From assembly GCA_910579275.1 (NCBI GenBank), contig CAJTTO010000014.1, forward strand, positions 14,383 through 78,382: a DNA stretch of 64,000 bases, read 5' to 3'. The DNA is from an uncultured Lachnospiraceae bacterium (lineage in GTDB: Bacteria; Bacillota; Clostridia; Lachnospirales; Lachnospiraceae). The notes below the pieces were generated by a model. The model was not told where the DNA came from. It worked only from the letters and a program-made list of their open reading frames with translations, and searched no databases. Of the stretch, positions 45,436 to 54,423 are shown piece by piece. The position numbers and the translations under genes were made by a program. Within the stretch, counting starts at the first letter, position 1. Each line of letters begins with the position of its first letter.

Positions 45436-46548
45436 ATGCTTAAAAAATACAGAGTAAGGGATTATGATTTTAAACTGATATTTTTGCTGGCGGCAATTAC
45501 GATTATTGGCATATTGTCAATCGGCAGTGCGAAGGTGGAACTTCAGAACAAACAGATTCAGGGGTTTGTCATGGGCTTTTTTATCATGATAGTGCTTTCG
45601 TTTTTTGACTATTCCTTTTTCCTGCGCTTTCATTGGGGAATCTATGCGCTCAACATTGTGTTTCTCCTTATGGTTGTATTTTTTGGCAGGGAGGTGAACA
45701 ATGCAAAGCGCTGGCTTTTAATTGGCGGAATACAGTTTCAGCCGTCAGAGCTTACCAAGATAATGCTTATTATGTTTTATTCCCAATTTATCATGAAACA
45801 CCGTAACAAGCTGAACTCCATAAAGAATATTGCAGCAATGCTGATATTACTGGTGCCGCCATTATACCTTATTTATGACCAGCCTGACATGTCTACGAGT
45901 GTAGTCGTAATGGTGATTTTCTGCGTTGTATGGTATGTGGGTGGTCTCAGCTACAAGTTCATATTTGGCACACTTGCGGTAGCTGTGCCGGCGGCAGTTA
46001 TATTTTTTATCATGGTTTTGCAGCCGGATCAGACAATTATTAACAATTATCAGCAAGAGCGTATTCTCGCATGGCTTGAGCCGGAAAAGTATGCCCAGAC
46101 GACAGCCTATCAGCAGACAAATGCTATGATGGCAATTGGCTCCGGCCAGCTGTGGGGAAAAGGGTTGAACAACAACATGATTTCTGTCAAAAACAGTAAT
46201 TTTGTGTCGGAACCGGAGACAGACTTTATATTTACCATTGTTGGCGAGGAGTTAGGATTTGTCGGCGGATGCACCGTTGTTGTACTTCTTTTTCTGGTTG
46301 TGCTGGAATGCCTGAATGTCGCAAGGAAGGCAAAGGATCTGGCAGGAACCTGTATTGCGTCAGGAATGGCTGCGCTTGTCGGTTTCCAGAGCTTTGTGAA
46401 CATTTCAGTGGCAACAGGTCTTTTTCCAAATACCGGACTGCCGCTGCCGTTTGTGAGCTATGGGCTTACATCACTGGTCAGTCTCTACATCGGAATGGGG
46501 ATTGTTCTCAATGTACGTCTACAATGTATCAGAAAATACAATAACTAA
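45436..46548 (+). CDS. rodA: Peptidoglycan glycosyltransferase RodA (SEDS family)
   Basis: A 370-residue SEDS glycosyltransferase with about ten membrane helices. Family motifs: KRWLLIGGIQFQPSELTKIML, QPDMSTSVV (with the essential Asp) and the C-terminal NTGLPLPFVSYGLTSLVSLYIGMGI. Its place at the end of mre/PBP2/min supports RodA rather than FtsW or SpoVE. Confidence 0.92.
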   Translation: MLKKYRVRDYDFKLIFLLAAITIIGILSIGSAKVELQNKQIQGFVMGFFIMIVLSFFDYSFFLRFHWGIYALNIVFLLMVVFFGREVNNAKRWLLIGGIQFQPSELTKIMLIMFYSQFIMKHRNKLNSIKNIAAMLILLVPPLYLIYDQPDMSTSVVVMVIFCVVWYVGGLSYKFIFGTLAVAVPAAVIFFIMVLQPDQTIINNYQQERILAWLEPEKYAQTTAYQQTNAMMAIGSGQLWGKGLNNNMISVKNSNFVSEPETDFIFTIVGEELGFVGGCTVVVLLFLVVLECLNVARKAKDLAGTCIASGMAALVGFQSFVNISVATGLFPNTGLPLPFVSYGLTSLVSLYIGMGIVLNVRLQCIRKYNN

Positions 46549-46643
46549 AATTAATATAAAAATAACAATAAATTATATAGATTTTTGAACGCAAAGGAGT
46601 TAAAATATTCTTAGATAAAAATGACAAAGGAAGGTGCATAAAT

Positions 46644-47039
46644 ATGAATATTGCTTTAATCGCGCATGACGGAAAAAAGAAATTAATGCAGAACTTTTGT
46701 ATAGCATACAGAGGAATCCTGAGTAAAAATGAGTTGTATGCAACTGGTACGACAGGAAGACTTATAGAGGAAGTGACAAATCTCAATATCCATAAGTATC
46801 TGGCAGGACATCTGGGCGGCGAACAGCAGATTTGTGCACAGATTGAGCATAATCAGATAGACCTTGTTATCTTTTTGAGAGATCCGCTGAACTCTAAGTC
46901 CCATGAACCGGATGTGAATAATGCGGTGAAGCTTTGTGATATGCACAATATTCCATTGGCGACGAACCTCGCATCGGCAGAGCTTTTAATTAAGTCACTT
47001 GACAGAGGAGATTTGGACTGGCGTGAAATATACAAATAA
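46644..47039 (+). CDS. mgsA: Methylglyoxal synthase
   Basis: Converts dihydroxyacetone phosphate to methylglyoxal plus phosphate, a glycolytic overflow bypass. Motifs: ALIAHDGKKKLM, ATGTTGRLIEE (phosphate loop), GGEQQICAQI, FLRDPLNSKSHEPDVNNAVKLC and the final NLASAEL. 131 residues. Its 3' end overlaps the carboxypeptidase gene by 17 bases. Its presence in a wall/division cluster is common in Lachnospiraceae. Confidence 0.95.
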   Translation: MNIALIAHDGKKKLMQNFCIAYRGILSKNELYATGTTGRLIEEVTNLNIHKYLAGHLGGEQQICAQIEHNQIDLVIFLRDPLNSKSHEPDVNNAVKLCDMHNIPLATNLASAELLIKSLDRGDLDWREIYK

Positions 47040-48006
47040 ATTTAGCAGGACTCTATGTGTTGTATTGGTTATGATGCTGACGGCAAATGCTGCAGGGTGT
47101 GGCGCAAAAGAGTATTCTTTTGCATATGATAGAAACAGAAATAATTCAAGTTTTTCTGTTGCATCACACACACAGGGCGAGACAATTGACGCCTTTGCAT
47201 CCGATCTGTGCATTGTGACAGATGATGTTTCCGCAGGAACAACGGTTGATATGTCTCAGGCAGCTGCGGCAGGTTTGTTTGACGTCACGACAGGTAAGGT
47301 AATCTATGCAAAAAATGTCCATGAAAAACTGAATCCTGCGAGCCTTACCAAGGTACTTACAGCATTATGTGCCTTAAAGTACGGAAATCTGGATGATATC
47401 CTTACCGCCTCAGACAATGTTTACATTGATGAATCGGGAGCCGTGAAACTAGGCATTGAGACGGGCGATACCATGACCATGGATCAGGCGCTGCATGCGC
47501 TCTTGTTAAAATCGTCCAATGATGTGGCAATCATGATTGCCGAACACATTGGCGGAAGCGTGGAAGGCTTTGCGGAAATTATGAATGATACGGCGAATAG
47601 TCTTGGTGCTACAAACAGTCACTTTGTCAACCCGCATGGACTTACAGACCCGAATCACTACACAACCGCCTATGATTTGTATCTGATTTCCAATGAAGTT
47701 TTGAAGTATGATAAATTCACGGAGTTAATTCACACTTCAAATTATATATCCACATATCATGATAAAGACAACAACGAAAAGAGTATTGATATACAAAATT
47801 CCAACGCCTATATTAAGGGGGAGGCATTCGCCCCCGAAAATGTGACCGTGATTGGCGGGAAGACAGGAACCACCAGTGCGGCAGGAAACTGCCTGATTCT
47901 CTATTCGAAAGACAAATCAGGGAATCCTTATATATCCGTTGTCCTAAAATCCAGCGACAGGACGACAATGTATACGGAAATGACAGATTTGTTAAAAGAA
48001 ATATGA
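47023..48006 (+). CDS. Lipoprotein D-alanyl-D-alanine carboxypeptidase (S11 family)
   Basis: DacA/DacF-type PBP removing the terminal D-Ala of peptidoglycan pentapeptides. From GTG 47023 it begins MKYTNKFSRTLCVVLVMMLT and then NAAGC, a clean lipoprotein signal with lipobox Cys, so I prefer this start to TTG 46999. Catalytic motifs: ASLTKVLTAL (SxxK), SSNDVAI (SxN) and GGKTGTTSAAG (KTG). The usual C-terminal membrane-anchor domain is absent, which fits lipid anchoring at the N-terminus instead. 328 residues. Confidence 0.92.
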   Translation: MKYTNKFSRTLCVVLVMMLTANAAGCGAKEYSFAYDRNRNNSSFSVASHTQGETIDAFASDLCIVTDDVSAGTTVDMSQAAAAGLFDVTTGKVIYAKNVHEKLNPASLTKVLTALCALKYGNLDDILTASDNVYIDESGAVKLGIETGDTMTMDQALHALLLKSSNDVAIMIAEHIGGSVEGFAEIMNDTANSLGATNSHFVNPHGLTDPNHYTTAYDLYLISNEVLKYDKFTELIHTSNYISTYHDKDNNEKSIDIQNSNAYIKGEAFAPENVTVIGGKTGTTSAAGNCLILYSKDKSGNPYISVVLKSSDRTTMYTEMTDLLKEI

Positions 48007-48128
48007 CATGGAACAGGCAGGAAAGCGTCCATTTTGAAACAGATTATGTGCGAAATTTATCTGTTGTCGGAACAGATGGCAGGCAATAACGTGCAATATA
48101 AATGATATATAAATATGAAAAGTTTAAG

Positions 48129-48157
48129 TTGTATTTTTCAGAGTATTCAACTATAAT
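48129..48157 (+). promoter_or_regulatory. Sigma-A-type promoter for the P-loop gene
   Basis: TTGTAT (48129-48134), exactly 17 bases, TATAAT (48152-48157). The ~90-base leader contains the small inverted repeat GTCTC...GAGAC (48211-48222 region). The rest of 48007-48128 shows nothing recognisable. Confidence 0.6.
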
Positions 48158-48253
48158 TAGATTAAGGATATGCTAAATATATCGTATAACTGTTCAGGTA
48201 CAGTCTCAAGATTACGAGACCTTGGACATACACAAATTATAGGAGGTATTGCT

Positions 48254-48676
48254 ATGGTGCAGCTTATTGTAGGAAAAAAGGGAAAAGGCAAGACAAAAAT
48301 TATTTTGGATATGGTGAACAAAGAGGTGTCGACTGCCTCTGGAAATATCGTATATCTTGACAAAGGCAATGACCATATGTATGAACTAAATAACAAAGTA
48401 AGGCTTATTAATGTAAAGGATTATGGCGTTGCCAGTGCGGATGAATTTGTTGGATTCATTCGTGGTATCGTTTCTCAGGATCATGATCTGGAACAGGTTT
48501 ATTTTGATGGCTTCTTAAACATTTCGTGCCTTGAGGGTACGGACAGGCTTGAAGAAATCATGAGTAAGCTCGATTCCGTTAGCAATACATATGGATTTAA
48601 AATTATAGCAAGCGTTTCGGTAGATGAGGCTGAATTATCTGATGACTTAAAGTCAAAGGTAATCGTTTCCTTATAA
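48254..48676 (+). CDS. Small P-loop protein of unknown function (PilT-like annotation in relatives)
   Basis: A 140-residue cytoplasmic protein beginning MVQLIVGKKGKGKTKIILDM, a Walker A loop (GKKGKGKT). A Walker-B-like VYFDGFLNI lies near residue 88, and EEIMSKLDSVSNTYGFKIIASVSV resembles the end of an AAA/ParA-like core. It is too short for a full motor ATPase. The GGAGG site precedes ATG 48254; it has its own promoter and terminator, so it is a single-gene unit inside the division cluster. Confidence 0.65.
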   Translation: MVQLIVGKKGKGKTKIILDMVNKEVSTASGNIVYLDKGNDHMYELNNKVRLINVKDYGVASADEFVGFIRGIVSQDHDLEQVYFDGFLNISCLEGTDRLEEIMSKLDSVSNTYGFKIIASVSVDEAELSDDLKSKVIVSL

Positions 48677-48707
48677 CAAATTGAAACAAATGATATATTT
48701 GAAAGTG

Positions 48708-48740
48708 AAGCCTCGGAGAATTGTCGCCGGGGCTTTTTCC
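48708..48740 (+). terminator. Rho-independent terminator
   Basis: Stem AAGCCTCGG / CCGGGGCTT (nine pairs, one wobble) followed by TTTTT, directly after the P-loop gene. Confidence 0.8.
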
Positions 48741-48774
48741 TTACTTGATTTTAGTATGAATGGAGAATTTATCT

Positions 48775-50178
48775 GTGGCAGCTCAAAAACATCAGGTACA
48801 TAGAAAAAAACAAAATAAATCCGGAAAAACCATGAATCGGGTAGAGTTGATGATATTTGGTGCAATGACAATTTATATTGTGGGCATCCTGTTTATGTAC
48901 CTGAATTCCGAACCGATTCAGGGGTATGAAGTGCAGCTTGGATCCCTTTCAGTGGCAAAAACATATACAGGGGTGGCAATTCGTGAGGAAGAGCTATTAA
49001 CGTCTCCGTACACCGGCTATATCAATTATTATATCAGGGAGGGTGAGCGTGTCTCGTCGAGAGATACGATATACTCTGTTGACGAAAGCGGAAAACTTGC
49101 CACACTTTTGAATGCAGGGGACATGCAGGATGCGTCATATACAGATGAAGAACTCGGAGAATTTCGATCGGAAGTAATACAGTTTGACAGGATATTTGAC
49201 AGCAAGGAGTTTCAAAGTGTGTATGACTTCAAATATGATTTGGAAGGTTCCGTCATGAAGCTAGTAAATATCAGCATGTATGAAAATATGGAAACCCTGA
49301 ATAAATCCAGTCTGGGCGGAATGGTTTCACTATGCACGGCGGGAAAAACAGGCTATATAGTATATAGTACAGACGGATATGAGACGCTGACACCGGAACA
49401 GGTTACATCAGAATTGTTTGACCAGACAACATATGAAAAAAAGCGGGTAAACAATAATGACCTAATAGAGAAAAATGCGACAGTCGGAAAACTGGTCACT
49501 GACGAAAACTGGTCACTAGTGATACCTATAGAGCCGGAACGGGCAGCTGAGATTGAGGAGGAAGAATATGTCAAAGTGAAATTTATCAAGACGCAGGAGA
49601 TTTCATGGGGACAGGTCGTTATCCATCATCTAACTGGCGGTGATTACGCACAGTTGATTTTTAATAACTCCTGTGTCTCTTTCTGCACAGACCGCTTTGT
49701 GGACATAGAACTTGTTGTAGATGACAAGCAGGGACTCAAAATACCAAATTCAGCCATAGCGGAGAAAGAATTTTTTATCATACCGGCAGAATATATGAGC
49801 AAAGGCGGCGCAAACGGAAATTACGGCGTTTTGATGGAAAAACCGGATGAAAACGGGAATCTGGTCTATGAATTTGTAGAGACAACGGTTTATAATTCCG
49901 ATGAAAATGAATTCTATGTAGACAACAGTAACCTGAGTGTCGGAAATTATATCTGCAAGCCGGAATCTACGGAGAAAATGGCAGTCAGCAAATCCGGTAC
50001 ATTGAAGGGCGTATATAATATGAACAAAGGCTATGCAGACTTTAAACAGATAACGATATTGGACGAGAATGACGAATATTCTATTGTCAGTTCGAATACC
50101 AAGTATGGTTTGACTGTTTATGACAGGATTGTACTGGATGCATCCAGTGTAAACAATGATGATTTTATATATCATTAA
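48775..50178 (+). CDS. HlyD-like membrane protein of the SepF/YggS neighbourhood
   Basis: A ~468-residue bitopic protein: basic cytoplasmic tail, one membrane helix (VELMIFGAMTIYIVGILFMYL) and a large extracytoplasmic part. Two separated lipoyl/biotinyl-like halves (SPYTGYINYYIREGERVSSRDTIYSVD and later VGKLVTDENWSLVIPIE) give the HlyD adaptor pattern, but no efflux pump is nearby. Conserved upstream of yggS-sepF in Lachnospiraceae, so a division or envelope role is plausible. GTG 48775 has GGAGAA seven bases upstream; ATG 48760 has none. Confidence 0.7.
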   Translation: MAAQKHQVHRKKQNKSGKTMNRVELMIFGAMTIYIVGILFMYLNSEPIQGYEVQLGSLSVAKTYTGVAIREEELLTSPYTGYINYYIREGERVSSRDTIYSVDESGKLATLLNAGDMQDASYTDEELGEFRSEVIQFDRIFDSKEFQSVYDFKYDLEGSVMKLVNISMYENMETLNKSSLGGMVSLCTAGKTGYIVYSTDGYETLTPEQVTSELFDQTTYEKKRVNNNDLIEKNATVGKLVTDENWSLVIPIEPERAAEIEEEEYVKVKFIKTQEISWGQVVIHHLTGGDYAQLIFNNSCVSFCTDRFVDIELVVDDKQGLKIPNSAIAEKEFFIIPAEYMSKGGANGNYGVLMEKPDENGNLVYEFVETTVYNSDENEFYVDNSNLSVGNYICKPESTEKMAVSKSGTLKGVYNMNKGYADFKQITILDENDEYSIVSSNTKYGLTVYDRIVLDASSVNNDDFIYH

Positions 50179-50208
50179 TGGTAGTATAAATGGGAAAAGA
50201 GGCGTATT

Positions 50209-50913
50209 ATGGAACAAGTAACAATAAGAGAAAATATAAAAGCAGTTGAGGAAATTATCGCAAGAGAGTGCGAAAAATCAGGAAGAAAAGCGGAAGATGT
50301 CACATTGATTGCAGTGAGCAAGACAAAACCAGTGGAAATGCTTTTGGAGGCATATGCATATGGGTGCAGGGACTTTGGGGAGAACAAGGTTCAGGAACTG
50401 CTCGATAAATATGAAGTGATGCCCAAGGATATCAGATGGCATATGATCGGACATCTGCAAAGAAATAAGGTGAAATATATTGTCGACAAAGTTTATCTGA
50501 TACACAGCGTAGATTCGCTGAGGCTGGCAGAGGAAATCAGCAAAGAAGCCGCGAAGAAAAACGTCTGTGTCAATATCCTGATAGAAGTAAATGTAGCGAA
50601 TGAGGAAACAAAGTTTGGCGCAGCGTGCGAAGAAGTGAGACAACTTGTGCAAGATATTGCAAAACTTCCAAACATTTGTGTAAAAGGACTGATGACAATT
50701 GCGCCTTTTGTGCAAGATGCTGAAGAAAACAGAATTTATTTTAGCAAATTAAAAAAATTAGCAGTTGACATTATGGAGGAAAACATTGATAATATAACTA
50801 TGGAAAATTTATCTATGGGTATGACAGGGGACTATAATGTAGCCATATCAGAAGGGGCTACATATGTCAGGGTAGGAACCGGTATCTTCGGAGTAAGGCA
50901 GTATATGACGTAG
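50209..50913 (+). CDS. yggS: YggS/PLPBP family pyridoxal phosphate homeostasis protein
   Basis: Single-domain PLP-binding protein keeping cellular PLP balanced; no enzyme activity known. The PLP lysine lies in VTLIAVSKTKPVEML; DFGENKVQELLDKYE, HMIGHLQRNKVKYI and the closing MTIAPF / LSMGMTGDYNVAISEGATYVRVGTGIFG are signatures. 234 residues. In Firmicutes (ylmE) it precedes sepF, as here. Confidence 0.95.
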   Translation: MEQVTIRENIKAVEEIIARECEKSGRKAEDVTLIAVSKTKPVEMLLEAYAYGCRDFGENKVQELLDKYEVMPKDIRWHMIGHLQRNKVKYIVDKVYLIHSVDSLRLAEEISKEAAKKNVCVNILIEVNVANEETKFGAACEEVRQLVQDIAKLPNICVKGLMTIAPFVQDAEENRIYFSKLKKLAVDIMEENIDNITMENLSMGMTGDYNVAISEGATYVRVGTGIFGVRQYMT

Positions 50914-50929
50914 AGAAAGGAAAATAACT

Positions 50930-51448
50930 ATGGGAGTAATGGACAAGTTTTTAGATGCATTGCATTTAAACAGTGACGAGGGAGACTACGATGATGACGA
51001 TTTCTATGACGAGGGAGAAATCGTAGACAATACGGTCAGAAAACCCATGAGAGCAGTTCGCGATGATGACGATTATGATGAACCGATAGAGAAAGTAAAG
51101 AAGCAGTCACAAAAGGTAACGCCTATCAGACCCGTGAAAAAAGTACCTGGCACCGGTATGGAAGTATGTGTGATAAAGCCTACAAGTGTGGAAGATGCAA
51201 GGGAAATTACAGAGACTCTGTTGGCTAATCGAACAGTTGTGCTGAATTTAGAGGGACTTGATGTTGAGATTGCACAGAGAATCATTGACTTTGCTTCTGG
51301 TTCTACGTATGCAATCAACGGAAACCTTCAGAAAATTTCTAATTATATTTTTATTATCACTCCTGCGAGTGTTGATATTTCGGGAGATTTTCAGGAGATT
51401 TTCTCAGGAACATTTGACGTTCCCCCCATTTCGCATGGCGCTTTTTGA
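50930..51448 (+). CDS. sepF: Cell-division protein SepF
   Basis: FtsZ-binding membrane anchor of the divisome. The N-terminal amphipathic helix (MDKFLDALHLN) is followed by a very acidic linker (residues ~15-50) and the conserved C-terminal domain: VCVIKPTSVEDAREITETLLANRTVVLNLEGLD, AQRIIDFASGSTYAINGNLQKIS. 172 residues. It ends the yggS-sepF unit, with a terminator downstream. Confidence 0.95.
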   Translation: MGVMDKFLDALHLNSDEGDYDDDDFYDEGEIVDNTVRKPMRAVRDDDDYDEPIEKVKKQSQKVTPIRPVKKVPGTGMEVCVIKPTSVEDAREITETLLANRTVVLNLEGLDVEIAQRIIDFASGSTYAINGNLQKISNYIFIITPASVDISGDFQEIFSGTFDVPPISHGAF

Positions 51449-51469
51449 TTTGGGATAACGAAGGAGAGA

Positions 51470-51496
51470 CTTCCCGCTTTAGCCGGGAAGTTTTTA
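51470..51496 (+). terminator. Rho-independent terminator after sepF
   Basis: Eight-bp GC-rich stem ACTTCCCG / CGGGAAGT, seven-base loop, then TTTTT. The aroB ribosome site GGAGG follows within a few bases. Confidence 0.85.
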
Positions 51497-51511
51497 AGTG
51501 GAGGAAATTAT

Positions 51512-52621
51512 ATGTCGCAGAGATTAACAATCAATATGAACAACCATCCTGTCTATGATATCGTTTATGAGCAGGATTTTAAGAGTCTGGCAAAAGAACT
51601 GGAACCGTTTATGATCAGCGAAAAAAAGCTGTGTATTATAACGGACACAAGAGTAAAGGGCTTTTACGCTGATGAGATATATGAAACGTTAAAGGACTGC
51701 TGCAGGGATATTGTCGTATATGATTTTCCCAGTGGAGAGGAGAATAAAAATCTTGATACGGTTAGGAATATTTATGCGTTTTTGATACAAAATAAATTTG
51801 GGCGCAAAGATATGCTTTTGGCGCTTGGCGGCGGTGTTGTGGGTGACACGACAGGATTTGTGGCTGCAACCTATCTGCGCGGTATTGACTTTGTACAGAT
51901 ACCGACAACGCTTCTTGCACAGGTAGACAGCAGTATCGGCGGTAAAACAGGTGTCGATTTTGACCAGTACAAAAATATGGTGGGAGCGTTTTACATGCCT
52001 AGGCTAGTATACATGAATGTTTCCACACTCAAAACGCTTGATGACAGGCAGTACTATTCAGGAATGGGTGAGGTTCTGAAACATGGATTAATCAAGAATG
52101 CAAAGTTCTATGAATGGATTATTGACCAGATGTATGAAATCCATGAGAGAAATCTTGATACACTCGAGGACATGGTATATAAAAGCTGTACCTGCAAAAA
52201 GCTTGTCGTTGAAAAAGATCCGACGGAAAAGGGTGAGCGTGCCATTCTGAACTTTGGACATACAATCGGTCATGCGATTGAGAAAGCGAAAAACTTCGAG
52301 CTGACACACGGAGAATGCGTGGCGCTTGGATGTATCGCCGCAGCATATATTTCATGGAAAAGGGATTTGTTGTCCATGGATGAATATTATGAGATTCGGG
52401 ACATGTTTGTACCGTTTAATCTGCCAATTTCCATCGAGGGTATTGATCCTGAAGAAATCTATGCACTGACTACTTCCGATAAGAAAATGGAAGGAAATCA
52501 GCTGAAATTTATCCTCCTGAAAAAAGTCGGAAAAGCCATGATTGATACGACTGTTACAAAGGAGGAAATAATAGCCGGAATCAATGAAATTTATTTTACG
52601 GACGAGGATTGGAATGAATAA
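51512..52621 (+). CDS. aroB: 3-dehydroquinate synthase
   Basis: Second shikimate-pathway step: cyclises DAHP to 3-dehydroquinate using NAD+ and Zn/Co. Motifs: LALGGGVVGDTTGFVAATYLRGI, PTTLLAQVDSSIGGKTGVDF, GMGEVLKHGLIKN and metal ligands in NFGHTIGHAIE and THGECVALGC. 369 residues. Its end overlaps lspA by eight bases. No other aro genes are nearby. Confidence 0.97.
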   Translation: MSQRLTINMNNHPVYDIVYEQDFKSLAKELEPFMISEKKLCIITDTRVKGFYADEIYETLKDCCRDIVVYDFPSGEENKNLDTVRNIYAFLIQNKFGRKDMLLALGGGVVGDTTGFVAATYLRGIDFVQIPTTLLAQVDSSIGGKTGVDFDQYKNMVGAFYMPRLVYMNVSTLKTLDDRQYYSGMGEVLKHGLIKNAKFYEWIIDQMYEIHERNLDTLEDMVYKSCTCKKLVVEKDPTEKGERAILNFGHTIGHAIEKAKNFELTHGECVALGCIAAAYISWKRDLLSMDEYYEIRDMFVPFNLPISIEGIDPEEIYALTTSDKKMEGNQLKFILLKKVGKAMIDTTVTKEEIIAGINEIYFTDEDWNE

Positions 52622-53141
52622 AAAGAAAAAGATATTGTTAGCTGTTGATGTGCTGCTTTTAATCCTGCTGATTGTTGTGGATCAGGTAACAAAATATTTT
52701 GCCATAAATTCCTTGGCAGATAACCATACGCGGGTAATCTGGGAGGGTGTATTTGAATTGCATTATCTTGAGAACAAAGGCGCTGCGTTTGGCATGCTGC
52801 AAGGTCAGAAAGTATTATTTGTGCTCATTGCGGTCACGATTTTGGCAGTAATTGTTTATGTGCTTCTGAAGACACCATACCAGAAGATGTACACGAAGCT
52901 GCATATTTCACTTATTTTTATAGCAAGCGGGGCAATAGGAAACCTGATTGACCGGTTGCGGTTTGGCTATGTCGTCGATTTCCTTTATTTCAGCCTGATT
53001 AATTTCCCTGTTTTTAATGTGGCTGATATCTGCGTGACACTTTCATCCATTTATCTTGTTATTTTACTTGTGTTCGTATACAAGGAATCCGACTTGGAAT
53101 TCCTGACATTCCGGACGAAGAAGTTCCGTGATATCAAATAA
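52614..53141 (+). CDS. lspA: Lipoprotein signal peptidase (signal peptidase II)
   Basis: Membrane aspartyl protease cleaving lipoprotein signal peptides. Four membrane helices; catalytic Asp motifs GNLIDRLRFGYVVDFL and FNVADICVTLS. NKGAAFGMLQ is the conserved third block. ATG 52614 overlaps the aroB stop region. 175 residues. It pairs with rluD downstream, the usual lspA-rluD order. Confidence 0.95.
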   Translation: MNKKKKILLAVDVLLLILLIVVDQVTKYFAINSLADNHTRVIWEGVFELHYLENKGAAFGMLQGQKVLFVLIAVTILAVIVYVLLKTPYQKMYTKLHISLIFIASGAIGNLIDRLRFGYVVDFLYFSLINFPVFNVADICVTLSSIYLVILLVFVYKESDLEFLTFRTKKFRDIK

Positions 53142-53152
53142 TAGGTGCGCCA

Positions 53153-54073
53153 ATGAATGAAATTGTTTTTGAGATTCTGCCGGAAATGGAAGACGAGCGC
53201 TTAGATAAATGCATCAGCGGCTATATGGAAAACCTATCCAGAAGCTATATTCAGAAAATTATCAAGGACGGCAGCGTATACGTAAATGATGTGTCCGTAA
53301 AGGCTAATTACAGGGTAAAGGTTGATGACAGGGTAAGATTTACCATACCGGACTCCGTGGAACCTGATATTCCGGCGCAGGATATTCCACTTGATATTTT
53401 GTACGAAGATGCGGATATCCTGATTGTCAATAAACCGAAAAATATGGTCGTTCATCCGGCTTGTGGGCATTATGAGGGGACTCTGGTAAATGCAATTATG
53501 TACCATTGCAAAGGCAGTCTTTCCGGCATTAATGGTGTAATGCGTCCTGGAATTGTCCATAGAATTGACAAGGACACGACAGGCGCTATTGTCGTCTGCA
53601 AAAATGACGATGCACATAATGCCCTCGCTGCACTGCTCAAAACACATGACATTACAAGAAAATACAGGGCAATTGTATATGGAAATATAAAAGAGGAACA
53701 GGGCACAGTGGATGCTCCGATTGGACGTCATCCAATTGACCGAAAAAAAATGGCAGTAAATGAAAAAAACGGTAAAAGGGCAGTGACGCATTATCAAGTG
53801 TTGGAACGTTTTGGACAGTATACGTATATTGAGTGCCAGCTAGAGACAGGACGGACACACCAGATAAGGGTACATATGGCAAGCATCGGGCATCCTCTGC
53901 TGGGAGATTCTGTATATACCAACAGGAAAGCCCCCTTCCACCTAGAAGGACAGGTTCTGCATGCTATGACATTAGGTTTTGTTCACCCCAGAAACGGGGA
54001 GTATGTCGAGTTTGCCGCGCCGATTCCCGAATATTTTGAAAAGATTTTATCCCTATTTAGAAAACAGATGTAA
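53153..54073 (+). CDS. rluD: RluD-type 23S rRNA pseudouridine synthase
   Basis: Makes pseudouridines in 23S rRNA helix 69. The N-terminal S4 domain (RLDKCISGYMENLSRSYIQKII) precedes the RluA-type catalytic motif HRIDKDTTGAIV, with the essential Asp, and QLETGRTHQIRVHMASIGHPLLGD. 306 residues. Its stop codon TAA is formed at the left end of a MITE-like element (54070); without that insertion the frame would continue about seven codons. Catalytic parts are intact. Confidence 0.93.
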   Translation: MNEIVFEILPEMEDERLDKCISGYMENLSRSYIQKIIKDGSVYVNDVSVKANYRVKVDDRVRFTIPDSVEPDIPAQDIPLDILYEDADILIVNKPKNMVVHPACGHYEGTLVNAIMYHCKGSLSGINGVMRPGIVHRIDKDTTGAIVVCKNDDAHNALAALLKTHDITRKYRAIVYGNIKEEQGTVDAPIGRHPIDRKKMAVNEKNGKRAVTHYQVLERFGQYTYIECQLETGRTHQIRVHMASIGHPLLGDSVYTNRKAPFHLEGQVLHAMTLGFVHPRNGEYVEFAAPIPEYFEKILSLFRKQM

Positions 54074-54324
54074 CAGTTAGCAATGCAAAACCACTGGAAA
54101 CTTAATGCATTTCTGCCACTACACTAGTGTGCTGTCCAGATTATATCTGGCGAAACTCCGCAGGATAAATTTTCATCAGCAAGGCGGAGAAGGGAGGCGA
54201 TGCGGTGGCATCGTTGACCGCCGACAACGCAGTCTGATGGAAATTTAGGCAAGGAGGTTTGCCTGAATATAATCCGGACAGTACACTAGTACAGCCAGTG
54301 CAAGGTTTTGGCTTACAGTGTTAC
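54070..54324. mobile_element. Older GTAACA-ended MITE relative, carrying a nested element
   Basis: Ends GTAACAGTTAGC... and ...GTGTTAC with inner arms CAAAACC / GGTTTTG and CACTGG/CCAGTG. The flanks AAACAGAT (54062-54069) and AAATAGAT (54325-54332) match at 7 of 8 bases, an aged 8-bp target duplication. It resembles the IS66-type MITE family at its tips but not internally. A second element (54129-54281) lies inside it. Confidence 0.6.
54129..54281. mobile_element. Nested palindromic element bounded by TACACTAGT repeats
   Basis: Perfect 9-bp direct repeats TACACTAGT lie at 54120-54128 and 54282-54290. Just inside are inverted ends CTGTCCAGATTATAT / ATATAATCCGGACAG with one mismatch. Within are further palindromes: AAATTTTCATCAG / CTGATGGAAATTT, the hairpin CGATGC-GGTG-GCATCG, and GGCAA/TTGCC. 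No ORF. It looks like a transposed, highly structured MITE or structured RNA of unknown family. Confidence 0.6.
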
Positions 54325-54350
54325 AAATAGATAAAAAAACAAAATTTAAT

Positions 54351-54379
54351 TTGAAATTTTTGTTCAAAAAAGATATAAT
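54351..54379 (+). promoter_or_regulatory. Sigma-A-type promoter for the cytidylate-kinase-like gene
   Basis: TTGAAA (54351-54356), 17 bases, TATAAT (54374-54379), 44 bases before the ATG, just right of the MITE-like element. Confidence 0.65.
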
Positions 54380-54423
54380 AAAATTGTATTATAAAATATG
54401 TCAGTCAGAAAGGGTGGAATGCT

